This document shows positions 15,619 through 22,207 of a DNA stretch of 24,245 nt, one piece after another. Numbering within the stretch: position 1 is the first letter of the stretch; every line of letters begins with the position of its first letter. The position numbers were made by a program, and so were the translations under genes. The notes under the pieces are model-generated. The model was not told the DNA's origin. It searched no databases and saw only the letters and a list, made by a program, of their open reading frames with translations. Origin of the DNA: an uncultured Eubacteriales bacterium (GTDB lineage: Bacteria > Bacillota > Clostridia > Oscillospirales > Acutalibacteraceae); NCBI GenBank assembly GCA_934667845.1, contig CAKUMQ010000040.1, positions 1-24,245 of the forward strand. The letters are read 5' to 3'.

Positions 15619-16293
15619 TTGCAGGAAAGAAACCGTCAAAAGCGTGCTCTGCGCTGCTGTGATCTGATTTTTTTGAGGATTCTCCCGACCGCTTTTCTTC
15701 TGGTGCTTACGATTAGAAATATGATGGCGTGGATCAGCTTTTCCGATACGGCCGGATCGTTTTCCCTCATCCAGCTGTATAGCGACACCTTTCCTATGAT
15801 ATGCTTTTTTGTCGGCCTATCCTCTGTGGCGGACTTTTTCGAAAGGCTCCGAAAAACGGCTGCCGTTTTTCGCTATCTCGCCGCCGGATTGGTTCTGCTC
15901 CATGTCGTTCTGGCCTGTGTCAACCTTTCCCTTTACATAACCCGTATCGCGTCGGTGATCAATATTGAGCCGTTCTTGTATACGGCCGCTTGCATACCGA
16001 TCGCCGTCTCCTGTGTTTTGGGGGATAAGCATCGTAAAGCGGGAACGACCTTCGGCCTCATCGCCACCCTTTTGCTGTTGATCGCCGGTGCCGTTTTTCC
16101 TTTGTGGTCAAATATATCCATTCCTTTGTGGTCAAATATATCCAACGGTTCCTTTTCAACGGAATATATTACCGCTTCATTGAGATATGTTCTCAATACA
16201 CTTTTATCGAGATATGTTCTCAATACACTGATCATTGGCTTCTGTTTTCTGGCACCCGTTTTCACCGGTCTGGTACACCGCTGCAAAGAATAA
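15619..16293 (+). CDS. Unrecognised polytopic membrane protein with two internal duplications
   Basis: The TTG start at 15619 lies eight bases after GAGGAGG (15604-15610). The 224-residue product has about six hydrophobic helices (roughly 12-34, 46-70, 84-111, 117-134, 141-163 and 200-221) and a basic Cys-containing tail. I recognise no domain. Between the last two helices the protein contains two tandem duplications, 'PLWSNIS' twice and 'RYVLNTL' twice. Both are in frame and nearly identical at DNA level, so they are recent. The gene is less GC-rich than its neighbours, which hints at acquisition or relaxed constraint. It has its own promoter and terminator. The function is unknown. Confidence 0.7.
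   Translation: MQERNRQKRALRCCDLIFLRILPTAFLLVLTIRNMMAWISFSDTAGSFSLIQLYSDTFPMICFFVGLSSVADFFERLRKTAAVFRYLAAGLVLLHVVLACVNLSLYITRIASVINIEPFLYTAACIPIAVSCVLGDKHRKAGTTFGLIATLLLLIAGAVFPLWSNISIPLWSNISNGSFSTEYITASLRYVLNTLLSRYVLNTLIIGFCFLAPVFTGLVHRCKE
16097..16144 (+). repeat. Perfect 24-bp tandem duplication inside the membrane-protein gene
   Basis: Bases 16097-16120 are repeated exactly at 16121-16144. Each unit starts TTCCTTTGTGGTC and ends ATATATCCA. The unit is eight codons, so the frame is kept. Confidence 0.95.
16182..16229 (+). repeat. 21-bp direct repeat, 27-bp period, inside the same gene
   Basis: GAGATATGTTCTC...ATACACT (21 bases) occurs at 16182-16202 and 16209-16229. The first copy is also an inverted repeat, ATTGAGA-TATGT-TCTCAAT (arms of 7). 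The period of 27 keeps the frame and adds nine residues. Confidence 0.95.
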
Positions 16294-16300
16294 ATCATCC

Positions 16301-16352
16301 AAAAACCGCGGGCAGGTCATGCACAATCGCATGTGACCTGCCCGCGGTTTTT
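16301..16352. terminator. Bidirectional intrinsic terminator between membrane-protein and recombinase genes
   Basis: A perfect 19-bp stem (16301-16319 with 16334-16352) starts with AAAAACCGCGGG and ends with CCGCGGTTTTT, with a 14-base loop. The flanking A- and T-runs let it serve both converging genes. It lies 8 bases after one stop and 3 bases from the other. Confidence 0.95.
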
Positions 16353-16355
16353 ATG

Positions 16356-17375
16356 TTATTTCTGTTCTTCTGTCGTTTCTTCGTCGCTTTGCTTCATGAT
16401 CCTCGGCGATACATGCGCAAGCGGATTGCTGTCTGCCGCCTGCTGAAGCTGCGCACCGGACAAATGCGTGTAGATTTCCGTCGTGCCGAGATTTTCATGG
16501 CCGAGGATCTCCTGCAGCACGCGGATATCCACATGACCCTGCTGATACATCAGCGTAGCGGCGGTGTGGCGCAGCTTATGGGTGGAATAATTTTCCGCAC
16601 CCGGCACCTGTTTTAAGTAGCCTTTCACCACATAATATACGCCCTGCGGCGTGATCCGCTGCTTAAGCCGACTCAAAAATAACGCATTTTTATCCTTTGC
16701 CGGAACGCCGTCTACCGGTCTGGTCGGTAAATAGGCATTAAGCGCCTGCTGACAGGCATCGTTTAAGTACAAGACGCGTTCCTTGTTGCCCTTGCCGAGC
16801 ACGCGCAGCGTGTGATCGGCGCGAATATCGGTTAGATTCAAGCCAGCCACCTCGGCACGGCGCAGTCCGCAGTTGAGCAGCAATGTTAACATGCAGTAAT
16901 CCCGCTGTGCAAATTCGCCATGCACGACATGCAGCAGCTCGAGACTCTGCTCCAACGTCAAATATTGCGGGAGCGATTTTTTGAGCTTCGGCTGGCTGAG
17001 ATCCGCCGCCGGATTCTGTGTCAGACTGTGTGTATATTCGGTCAGATACCGAAAAAAAGACCGCAGGGAAGTGGTTTTTCTTGCGCGCGTGCGGTTGCTG
17101 TTGTCGCGGTCGTTTTTGGCATAGGACATATATTGCAATATATCCATCTGTGTAACGGAACGCAAAAACGGCAGATCAATGTCCAGAAGCGAGATCTGCT
17201 CATCCGGCATATCATCCGGCAGCTGCAACCTTTGTCGCTTCATAAAACGGAAAAACGTGCGCAGATCCAGAAAATATTCCTCAACCGTCAAAGCGGAGCG
17301 CCCTTTGATGACCTCCAGATACCTCAGATAGTCCTGCAGAATCGGAAAGCACTGCGCCATATGCTCTTTTTTCAT
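16356..17375 (-). CDS. Tyrosine recombinase/integrase, XerC/XerD type
   Basis: The 339-residue protein has an N-terminal core-binding (SAM-like) domain (about 8-118) and a C-terminal catalytic domain. All catalytic residues are present: Arg172 in 'NCGLRRAEVAGL', Lys195 in 'VLGKGNKERVLYL', His266 and Arg269 in 'STHKLRHTAAT', His293 in 'LGHENLGTTEIYTH' and nucleophile Tyr302. Length and motifs fit chromosomal Xer recombinases of Firmicutes, somewhat long because of an insertion around residues 45-75 ('KRQRLQLPDDMPDEQISLLDID' region) and a charged C-terminal tail. No phage or integrative-element genes flank it. The role may be chromosome dimer resolution or a local substrate. The ATG at 17375 follows GAGGAGGGG, and a 34-bp palindrome lies immediately upstream. 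Confidence 0.92.
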   Translation of the reverse strand: MKKEHMAQCFPILQDYLRYLEVIKGRSALTVEEYFLDLRTFFRFMKRQRLQLPDDMPDEQISLLDIDLPFLRSVTQMDILQYMSYAKNDRDNSNRTRARKTTSLRSFFRYLTEYTHSLTQNPAADLSQPKLKKSLPQYLTLEQSLELLHVVHGEFAQRDYCMLTLLLNCGLRRAEVAGLNLTDIRADHTLRVLGKGNKERVLYLNDACQQALNAYLPTRPVDGVPAKDKNALFLSRLKQRITPQGVYYVVKGYLKQVPGAENYSTHKLRHTAATLMYQQGHVDIRVLQEILGHENLGTTEIYTHLSGAQLQQAADSNPLAHVSPRIMKQSDEETTEEQK

Positions 17376-17388
17376 GTTTCCCCTCCTC

Positions 17389-17422
17389 TCAACTCAACAA
17401 AATATTTATTTTGTTGAGTTGA
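17389..17422. promoter_or_regulatory. Perfect 34-bp palindrome upstream of the recombinase (operator or recombination site)
   Basis: TCAACTCAACAAAATA (17389-17404), the spacer TT, and TATTTTGTTGAGTTGA (17407-17422) form a perfect 16-bp inverted repeat. It covers the spacer and possible -10 (AATATT, 17406-17401) of a minus-strand promoter with TTGCAA at 17429-17424. It ends next to the recombinase ribosome binding site. There is no T-run, so it is not a terminator. Confidence 0.8.
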
Positions 17423-17496
17423 CTTGCAAACGAAATACATGGGACTATATTCCCATCACCCGGCTGCTATTCTGGCCGGCAGCTTTTGTCTGCCGG

Positions 17497-18099
17497 TCAG
17501 ATCTGCCCGTTCACCCAAGCTTCGGTAAAGCCCGGCGTCCAATACTGCTTCGGCAGGATCAGAACCTGTTTGCATTCCGGCAGCGTAAAAACCGGGAGGA
17601 ATCTGCCGCACAGCTTGCCCTCCGGCAGCAGCTTTCTGAAAATAATCGTCGGAATCAAATGGTAATCAACCGTACAGCTGCCGTAAGCCAGCGTAAACGC
17701 AAAATCTGTACGATCTACCTCGCTGGCGATCACACTGACGACCGGCTTCCACACATCCGGTATCTGCTCCTCGTCCATGTCCTTATAGCTATACAGCTTA
17801 TCCGTGATATCATAGAGCCAATCGGGATTTTCTGCGATATAGGCGCTCGGCGAATACACGACCTGAGCTGGGTAGTCAAACGGCGGAAATTTGCGAAATA
17901 AGTTCGAATTGGCCTGCAAAATACCGGCATAAACAATCGTGCCGCGCTGCAAAAAATCCCGCGCCTTTGCATAGATCTCCATCTCCGGATCATAGGCATC
18001 CAGCCATCCGGGACGGCGCAGATCAATGTCCAGTAAAGGGGCGGCGGCATAGTTTTTCCGCATCTGCTCCAGTTCATTCTTGTAAAATTCAGGCTGCAT
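17497..18099 (-). CDS. Hypothetical protein, 200 residues
   Basis: I do not recognise this protein. It has 200 residues, no signal peptide and no clear membrane helix. It is rich in aromatic residues (many Tyr and Trp, for example 'DWLYDITDKLYSYKDMDEEQIPDVW') and looks like a soluble mixed alpha/beta protein. A hydrophobic patch 'TVDYHLIPTIIF' and a C-terminal 'LPECKQVLILPKQYWTPGF' stand out. The ATG lies two bases after the stop of the acetyltransferase gene, and its ribosome binding site (AGAGGG) is inside that gene's last codons, so the two are co-translated. Codon use seems less GC-biased than in rarA or rlmD. It could be a stress, toxin-like or substrate-binding partner; no function can be assigned. 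Confidence 0.75.
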   Translation of the reverse strand: MQPEFYKNELEQMRKNYAAAPLLDIDLRRPGWLDAYDPEMEIYAKARDFLQRGTIVYAGILQANSNLFRKFPPFDYPAQVVYSPSAYIAENPDWLYDITDKLYSYKDMDEEQIPDVWKPVVSVIASEVDRTDFAFTLAYGSCTVDYHLIPTIIFRKLLPEGKLCGRFLPVFTLPECKQVLILPKQYWTPGFTEAWVNGQI

Positions 18100-18101
18100 T
18101 T

Positions 18102-18680
18102 TTATTCCCTCTTTCTCTTTTTCCCAAGCCGCTCCCCTGCGCGGCTTTGTTTTTCTTCTTGCAGCGGCTTTCCCATTTCGATTCTGATCTCATGCCGCTC
18201 CGGATCGGCGTTTGTGTAGGCATACAGATCAAAACCGATAAGGTCAAAGCCGTTTTTGCGATAAAAGGCAATCGCACGTTCATTGCAGGTCTGGGTTTCC
18301 AGCACAGCCATTCTCGCGCCGCTTTCTTTGGCGATCTGCAGGATAGCTGCCATCAGCGCAGTGCCGATGCCGCTGTGCCGCCGCGCACTGTCAAACACAC
18401 AGATGTTACTGATCCGGTAACGGTTGTTCCACTTTTCCGGCGCACCCTCCACATAGCCGATCAGCTGTCCGTTTTCAAACGCGCCGTATGCAACGGGATC
18501 GTCCAGCCAATCGCCGAGGAAATCATCGTCAAAAGACATCTGCCTGGGTGCATCAAACCGCTTATAACAGATCTGAAAGCCCGTGTTCGTCCGCCGGATA
18601 TCATAATAGCCGTTGGTCTCATACCGCACGGAAAACTTTTTCCCCTTATACTTCTCCGGTTCCAGTCTTTGCACATGCAT
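18102..18680 (-). CDS. GNAT-family N-acetyltransferase, streptothricin-acetyltransferase-like
   Basis: The 192-residue protein has the acetyl-CoA pyrophosphate loop 'ARRHSGIGTALMAAI' (GNAT motif A). It is preceded by beta-strand 4 'RYRISNICVF' and followed by 'MAVLETQTCNERAIAFYRKNGFDLIGFDLYAY' (motif B). The 'LETQ....AI.FY.K.GF...G.DLY.YTN' pattern and the acidic 'DDDFLGDW' upstream recall SatA/YyaR-type streptothricin acetyltransferases. The true substrate could be another amine. The basic tail 'RAGERLGKKRKRE' is unusual. It lies 21 bases after rlmD and 2 bases before the 200-residue gene, all on the minus strand, so probably one operon. Confidence 0.88.
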   Translation of the reverse strand: MHVQRLEPEKYKGKKFSVRYETNGYYDIRRTNTGFQICYKRFDAPRQMSFDDDFLGDWLDDPVAYGAFENGQLIGYVEGAPEKWNNRYRISNICVFDSARRHSGIGTALMAAILQIAKESGARMAVLETQTCNERAIAFYRKNGFDLIGFDLYAYTNADPERHEIRIEMGKPLQEEKQSRAGERLGKKRKRE

Positions 18681-18701
18681 TTTTGTGTTATCCCCATTCC
18701 T

Positions 18702-20138
18702 TCAATGAGAACTCAACCCGAAATTCTTTGAGTCGATGTCGCCCTTGGAAAGCAGGACCACCGTCTCAACATGGGTCGTGCGCGGGAACATGTCCACCGG
18801 CGTGATCCGCTCCGGCGCGTAACCCTCGTCGCGCAGAAAACGGATGTCCCGCGCCAGCGTCGCGGGGTCACAGGAGACGTATACCAGTCTGTCGGGCGCC
18901 ATTTCGCCGATCGTGCGGCAGAGCCCGGCGCCGCAGCCCTTGCGCGGTGGGTCTACAATGATCACCTGCGGTGCGATGCCCTCCTGCCGCAGCTTTTCGG
19001 CGGCGGAAGCGGCATCGGAACAGAAAAAGCGAGCGTTTTCGATACCGTTTTGCTCGGCGTTGAGCCGTGCATCCTCCACCGCCTGCGGCACGATCTCCAC
19101 ACCGATCAGCTCCCGCACGCGGTGCGCCATAGTCAGCCCGATCGTTCCGGTTCCGCAGTAGAGATCGAGCAGGGTCTCGCCGCCGGTCAGCCCCGCTTCG
19201 CGCTGCGCAAGCATGTAAAGCTGTTCCGCTTGACGGCGGTTGACCTGATAGAACGAGTGCGGCGACAGGCGGAACGTCAGCCCGCACAGCCGGTCAAGCA
19301 GATACGGTCTGCCCCACAGGGCAAATGTGGACTCGCCGAGGATCACGTTGGTATCGCGCGCATTTTTGTTAACGCAGATTCCGACCAGCCCGGGAACCGC
19401 ATTGCGCAGCTGTGCGGTCAGCGCATCGACCGCGGGGAGCTTTCCGGAGGTACAGACAAGGCAGATCAGAATTTCGCCGGTCTCCTCCCCTTTTCGTATG
19501 TAAATATGCCGCAAAAGACCGGTTTTTGCGCGCTCGTCATACGGCTGTACGGCATATTTTTTCATCCAGCGCGCGATTTCGCGGACAGCGACGGAAAACT
19601 CCTCCGGCTGGAGGCGGCAATCCTGCTGCGGGATAATGCGGTGACTCCGCAGCGCATAAAAGCCGATCTGCGCCGCGTGCTCGCCCGGCGCAACGGGATA
19701 CTGCGCCTTATTCCGGTAACGGTCGACCGCCGGACTCGGGACGGTCGGCTCCGGCGTCAGCGTGCAGCCGCCGATACGCAAGACCGCGTCCGCCACCATC
19801 TGCCGTTTATACCGCAGTTCCGCCTCATAGGTCACATGCCGCCATGCGCACCCACCGCAAAGTTCAAAGGCTTTACAGTCCTTTTGCGCCGCTCCGGCGT
19901 TGATCCGGTCGGGCGACGGGATCAAAATGCGCTCGATTTTGCCGAAAGCGTGGCTTTTTTCCACCCGCAGAATACGGCAGAGTACCGTATCGCCCGGCGC
20001 CGTAAATGGCACAAAGACAATAAACCCCTGCGGCGAATCGGCATCGACATACCGGCCAAGCCCGCTCCCTTCGGAGGTGGCTGCCGTAATCGTCAGTTCA
20101 ATTGTGTCATTTTTATGCAGCGCCAAAGCTGTCCACAT
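18702..20138 (-). CDS. rlmD: 23S rRNA (uracil-C5)-methyltransferase, RlmD/RlmCD (RumA) family
   Basis: The enzyme transfers methyl from SAM to C5 of a uridine in 23S rRNA. In Firmicutes one enzyme (RlmCD) often covers U747 and U1939. The 478-residue protein has an N-terminal TRAM domain (about 8-70). The [4Fe-4S] cysteines are C88, C94 and C97 in 'CKAFELCGGCAWRH' plus probably C174. The SAM motif is 'LLDLYCGTGTIGLTMA', then 'IIVDPPRKGCGAGL', the catalytic Cys423 in 'YVSCDPATLARD' and the general base Glu458 in 'FPRTTHVETVVLL'. The ATG at 20138 would have a leader of only about 7 bases and a ribosome binding site abutting it, so an in-frame TTG at 20126 may be the real start. First gene of the minus-strand operon. 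Confidence 0.93.
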   Translation of the reverse strand: MWTALALHKNDTIELTITAATSEGSGLGRYVDADSPQGFIVFVPFTAPGDTVLCRILRVEKSHAFGKIERILIPSPDRINAGAAQKDCKAFELCGGCAWRHVTYEAELRYKRQMVADAVLRIGGCTLTPEPTVPSPAVDRYRNKAQYPVAPGEHAAQIGFYALRSHRIIPQQDCRLQPEEFSVAVREIARWMKKYAVQPYDERAKTGLLRHIYIRKGEETGEILICLVCTSGKLPAVDALTAQLRNAVPGLVGICVNKNARDTNVILGESTFALWGRPYLLDRLCGLTFRLSPHSFYQVNRRQAEQLYMLAQREAGLTGGETLLDLYCGTGTIGLTMAHRVRELIGVEIVPQAVEDARLNAEQNGIENARFFCSDAASAAEKLRQEGIAPQVIIVDPPRKGCGAGLCRTIGEMAPDRLVYVSCDPATLARDIRFLRDEGYAPERITPVDMFPRTTHVETVVLLSKGDIDSKNFGLSSH

Positions 20139-20151
20139 CCTTTACCCCGCT

Positions 20152-20180
20152 ATTATACCGCCCTTTTTACAGATATGCAA
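20152..20180 (-). promoter_or_regulatory. Sigma-A-type promoter of rlmD
   Basis: On the minus strand TTGCAT (20180-20175), 17 bases, TATAAT (20157-20152). It starts just downstream of the DUF4363 stop (20189), so the rlmD operon is separate from the DUF421-DUF4363 pair. Confidence 0.8.
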
Positions 20181-20188
20181 CCGAAAAT

Positions 20189-20569
20189 TTAAAAAACCGA
20201 GCGCAGCGAGGGATACTCCGCCACCCAAAGGCGGTCAAGCGCCTGCCGGCACTGCGTGACCTGTGCCAAAAAGTCCTCGCGGCAATCCTGCTCGGCATAG
20301 ACGCCGAGCAGCAGGCTGCTTTGCGTCAGTTCATTCAGGTAGTTCTGATGAAACCACCAGCTCATCCAGCCGGTTTCCTGCCTGACCTGCCGGTAAAATC
20401 TCTCCGCTGCCGCGCGGCAATGCCCCGCTCCCGCTGTCTGTGCCAGCTGCCCGATCTCATCCAACTGTGCCGACAGCTCTGTGCGCACGGCGGAAAGGCG
20501 GCAGAGCGCATAGACGCCGGCACCGGCGATCACGGCGAGCAATATGAGTGCGATCACAACCCGTTTCAC
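20189..20569 (-). CDS. DUF4363 family protein
   Basis: The GTG start at 20569 overlaps the DUF421 stop (GTGA) and follows GAGGAGAG, giving 126 residues. An N-terminal membrane helix ('RVVIALILLAVIAGAGVYAL') anchors an extracytoplasmic helical domain with the family pattern 'RFYRQVRQETGWMSWWFHQNYLNELTQSSLLL'. A longer frame to 20710 lies inside the DUF421 gene and is an artefact. DUF4363 has no established function and is often found right after a DUF421 gene in spore-forming Clostridia, as here. Translational coupling suggests the two work as a membrane complex (inference). Confidence 0.88.
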   Translation of the reverse strand: MKRVVIALILLAVIAGAGVYALCRLSAVRTELSAQLDEIGQLAQTAGAGHCRAAAERFYRQVRQETGWMSWWFHQNYLNELTQSSLLLGVYAEQDCREDFLAQVTQCRQALDRLWVAEYPSLRSVF

Positions 20570-21243
20570 CGACTCTCCTCCTTTGGTACAATGTAGACCT
20601 CTTTTTTGCTGTCCACCGTCATGAGCAGTACATCCTCCTGCCCGACCTTCCGCCTGTGCAGGATCTGATCGACGTCTGCATCCGATAAGCCGATAAGCGG
20701 ATACGTCCACCGGCAGCGGCGGCCGTCATGGATGACCGGATACATGACATCGTCCTCCGAGACCGCGAGAGACATATCCTCACAGGTGATGGGACTGCTC
20801 GCATGGGTCAGCGTAACGCTGATCTTGCCGTTGGTTTCGGCAATGGCTGTCTTGACCTGTCGGATGTCAAATATCTGCTGCTCTCTGAGCGAATCCATCA
20901 GGTCCTCAACCGTCAGCCGCAGCTTGACCATCGCCTTTTCGTCCGGCTTGCCGTCCCGGATCAAAATGATCGGATTACCGCTGACCAGACGGGACACAAA
21001 CGGCAGCTTCATCATCAGAGCGGACACGATCAGCTCCAGGGCGACAAGCAGCAGGATCGGGATCAGACCGCCAAGGAGCGGTATAGAGCTATCCTGCATC
21101 GGCACGACCGCCAGATCCGCCATCAGCAGCGTGACAACCAGCTCGGTCGGCTGCAATTCTCCGAGCTGCCGTTTCCCCATAATACGCATAGCCAGCATCA
21201 CAAACACATAGGTTATCACTGTACGGATGGCAATAATGGTCAA
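20566..21243 (-). CDS. DUF421 (YetF-like) membrane protein, second copy
   Basis: The TTG start at 21243 lies about eight bases after AAAGGGGG and gives 225 residues, the usual DUF421 length. The open frame runs back to 21546, but that extension is antisense to the divergent DUF368 gene. Two to three N-terminal helices ('AIRTVITYVFVMLAMRIMG', 'PTELVVTLLMADLAVVPM', 'LLGGLIPILLLVALELIVSAL') precede the cytosolic domain 'VSGNPIILIRDGKPDEKAM..LRLTVEDLMDSLREQQIFDIRQVKTAIAE'. The 'GKRQLGELQPTELVVTLL' motif is hallmark DUF421. It is coupled to DUF4363 downstream. It differs clearly from the copy at 11840-12547, so the two are old paralogues rather than a recent duplication. Confidence 0.92.
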   Translation of the reverse strand: MTIIAIRTVITYVFVMLAMRIMGKRQLGELQPTELVVTLLMADLAVVPMQDSSIPLLGGLIPILLLVALELIVSALMMKLPFVSRLVSGNPIILIRDGKPDEKAMVKLRLTVEDLMDSLREQQIFDIRQVKTAIAETNGKISVTLTHASSPITCEDMSLAVSEDDVMYPVIHDGRRCRWTYPLIGLSDADVDQILHRRKVGQEDVLLMTVDSKKEVYIVPKEESR

Positions 21244-21259
21244 GAATATTGCCCCCTTT

Positions 21260-21279
21260 CTGTCCTTTTCACCGGACAG
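21260..21279. repeat. Inverted repeat in the DUF421/DUF368 divergent gap
   Basis: CTGTCC (21260-21265) and GGACAG (21274-21279) flank eight bases in the 79-base gap between the two divergent genes. It may be an operator; the arms are short. Confidence 0.3.
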
Positions 21280-21322
21280 TATGGGTAAACGGACGGCAGA
21301 ATATGCGGAGGGCGGCGGGAAT

Positions 21323-22144
21323 ATGACGATCTGCAGACACTGGTGGGGACGGATAATGGTGGGATTTCTTTTGGGGATCGGGGCGATCGCACCGGGGATC
21401 AGCGGCGGGGCAATTGCGGTGCTCTGCGGCGTGTATACCTCTATTGTTGCCGCGCTGTCCGGTCTGCTGTCCGATTTTAAACGCTCAACGGCATTTTTGT
21501 TCCCGCTCGGCATCGGCATTGCGGGCGGCTTCGCCCTGGGCGGCATGGCGCTCGACCGGCTGTTCCTCCTATTTGCCGATCAGCTCTACTGGAGCTTTGC
21601 GGGGCTGATTGCCGGAACCGTCCCAACGCTGTTTCAGGCGGCAAACCGGCAGGGATACCGTTTTCGCTATCTGCCGTGCGCTCTGGGCGGTATTGCCCTG
21701 ACGGCACTGTTCCCGCTCCTGCCGCCGCTGCCCGAGCAGGGCGGAGGGTATGTCGCCCGCGCCGTAACGGGAATCATCCTCGGATTCGGTACGATCGTCC
21801 CCGGCGTCAGTTCGACCTGTCTGCTCATCGGCACCGGACTGTATGCGCCTTATCTGCGCGCCCTGTCGGCGCTGTCGGTTAAGGAACTGTGGCTGATCGT
21901 TCTGTGTGCTTTTTTAACCATATTGCTGCTGGCGCGGTTCATCGACTGGTGCTACCGGCACGCCTATGGGTACATCAGCTACGCCGTATTGGGATTTTTA
22001 TGCGGTTCCGCCGTGCTGATCCTGCCCCCGCTCCCCGCTTCTCCGCTTGGAATGCTGTCTGCTTTCGCATTATTTTTCCTCAGTGCGCTGCTGTCCTTCC
22101 TTATTGCCGGTGCTGCAGCGCAAAAGAAAGCAGAAAAGGATTGA
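21323..22144 (+). CDS. DUF368 family polyprenyl-phosphate translocase (PopT-like)
   Basis: DUF368 (PopT) proteins are undecaprenyl-phosphate translocases that recycle the lipid carrier of cell-wall synthesis across the membrane. The 273-residue protein has about eight helices and the two internally related signatures 'GIGAIAPGISGGAIAVLCGVY' and 'GFGTIVPGVSSTCLLIGTGLY', in the first and second halves, as expected of inverted-repeat transporters. The start is ATG 21323, ten bases after GGAGGG (21307-21312). An upstream ATG at 21281 and the frame back to 21227 overlap the divergent promoter region and are less likely. A promoter for the next gene overlaps its stop codon. The link to the O-antigen ligase-like gene at the left edge is only thematic. 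Confidence 0.9.
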   Translation: MTICRHWWGRIMVGFLLGIGAIAPGISGGAIAVLCGVYTSIVAALSGLLSDFKRSTAFLFPLGIGIAGGFALGGMALDRLFLLFADQLYWSFAGLIAGTVPTLFQAANRQGYRFRYLPCALGGIALTALFPLLPPLPEQGGGYVARAVTGIILGFGTIVPGVSSTCLLIGTGLYAPYLRALSALSVKELWLIVLCAFLTILLLARFIDWCYRHAYGYISYAVLGFLCGSAVLILPPLPASPLGMLSAFALFFLSALLSFLIAGAAAQKKAEKD

Positions 22145-22169
22145 ATTTCCCCCGCAAATTTGATATGAT
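22141..22169 (+). promoter_or_regulatory. Sigma-A-type promoter of the CotH lipoprotein gene
   Basis: TTGAAT (22141-22146), 17 bases, TATGAT (22164-22169). The -35 element overlaps the DUF368 stop codon, so the lipoprotein has its own start of transcription. Confidence 0.75.
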
Positions 22170-22207
22170 AATAAGAGAGATCATATGCAGGATTGGGGAA
22201 CTGAGAA

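Noticed and set aside
16301..16352. 19-bp hairpin considered as a recombination (dif/att) site for the adjacent recombinase
   Set aside because: The flanking A- and T-runs and the position between two converging stop codons make it a bidirectional terminator.
17472..17500. 11-bp hairpin overlapping the stop of the 200-residue gene, considered as a terminator
   Set aside because: The stem is good (one G-T pair, 7-base loop), but on the minus strand no T-run follows, so intrinsic termination is doubtful.
18771..20192. 473-residue plus-strand open frame opposite rlmD
   Set aside because: It is antisense to a clear RlmD enzyme; the translated sequence is Arg-rich with no recognisable domain and no start signal.
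21244..21546. 101-residue N-terminal extension of the second DUF421 protein
   Set aside because: It is antisense to the DUF368 gene; the TTG at 21243 has a good ribosome binding site and gives the usual family length.
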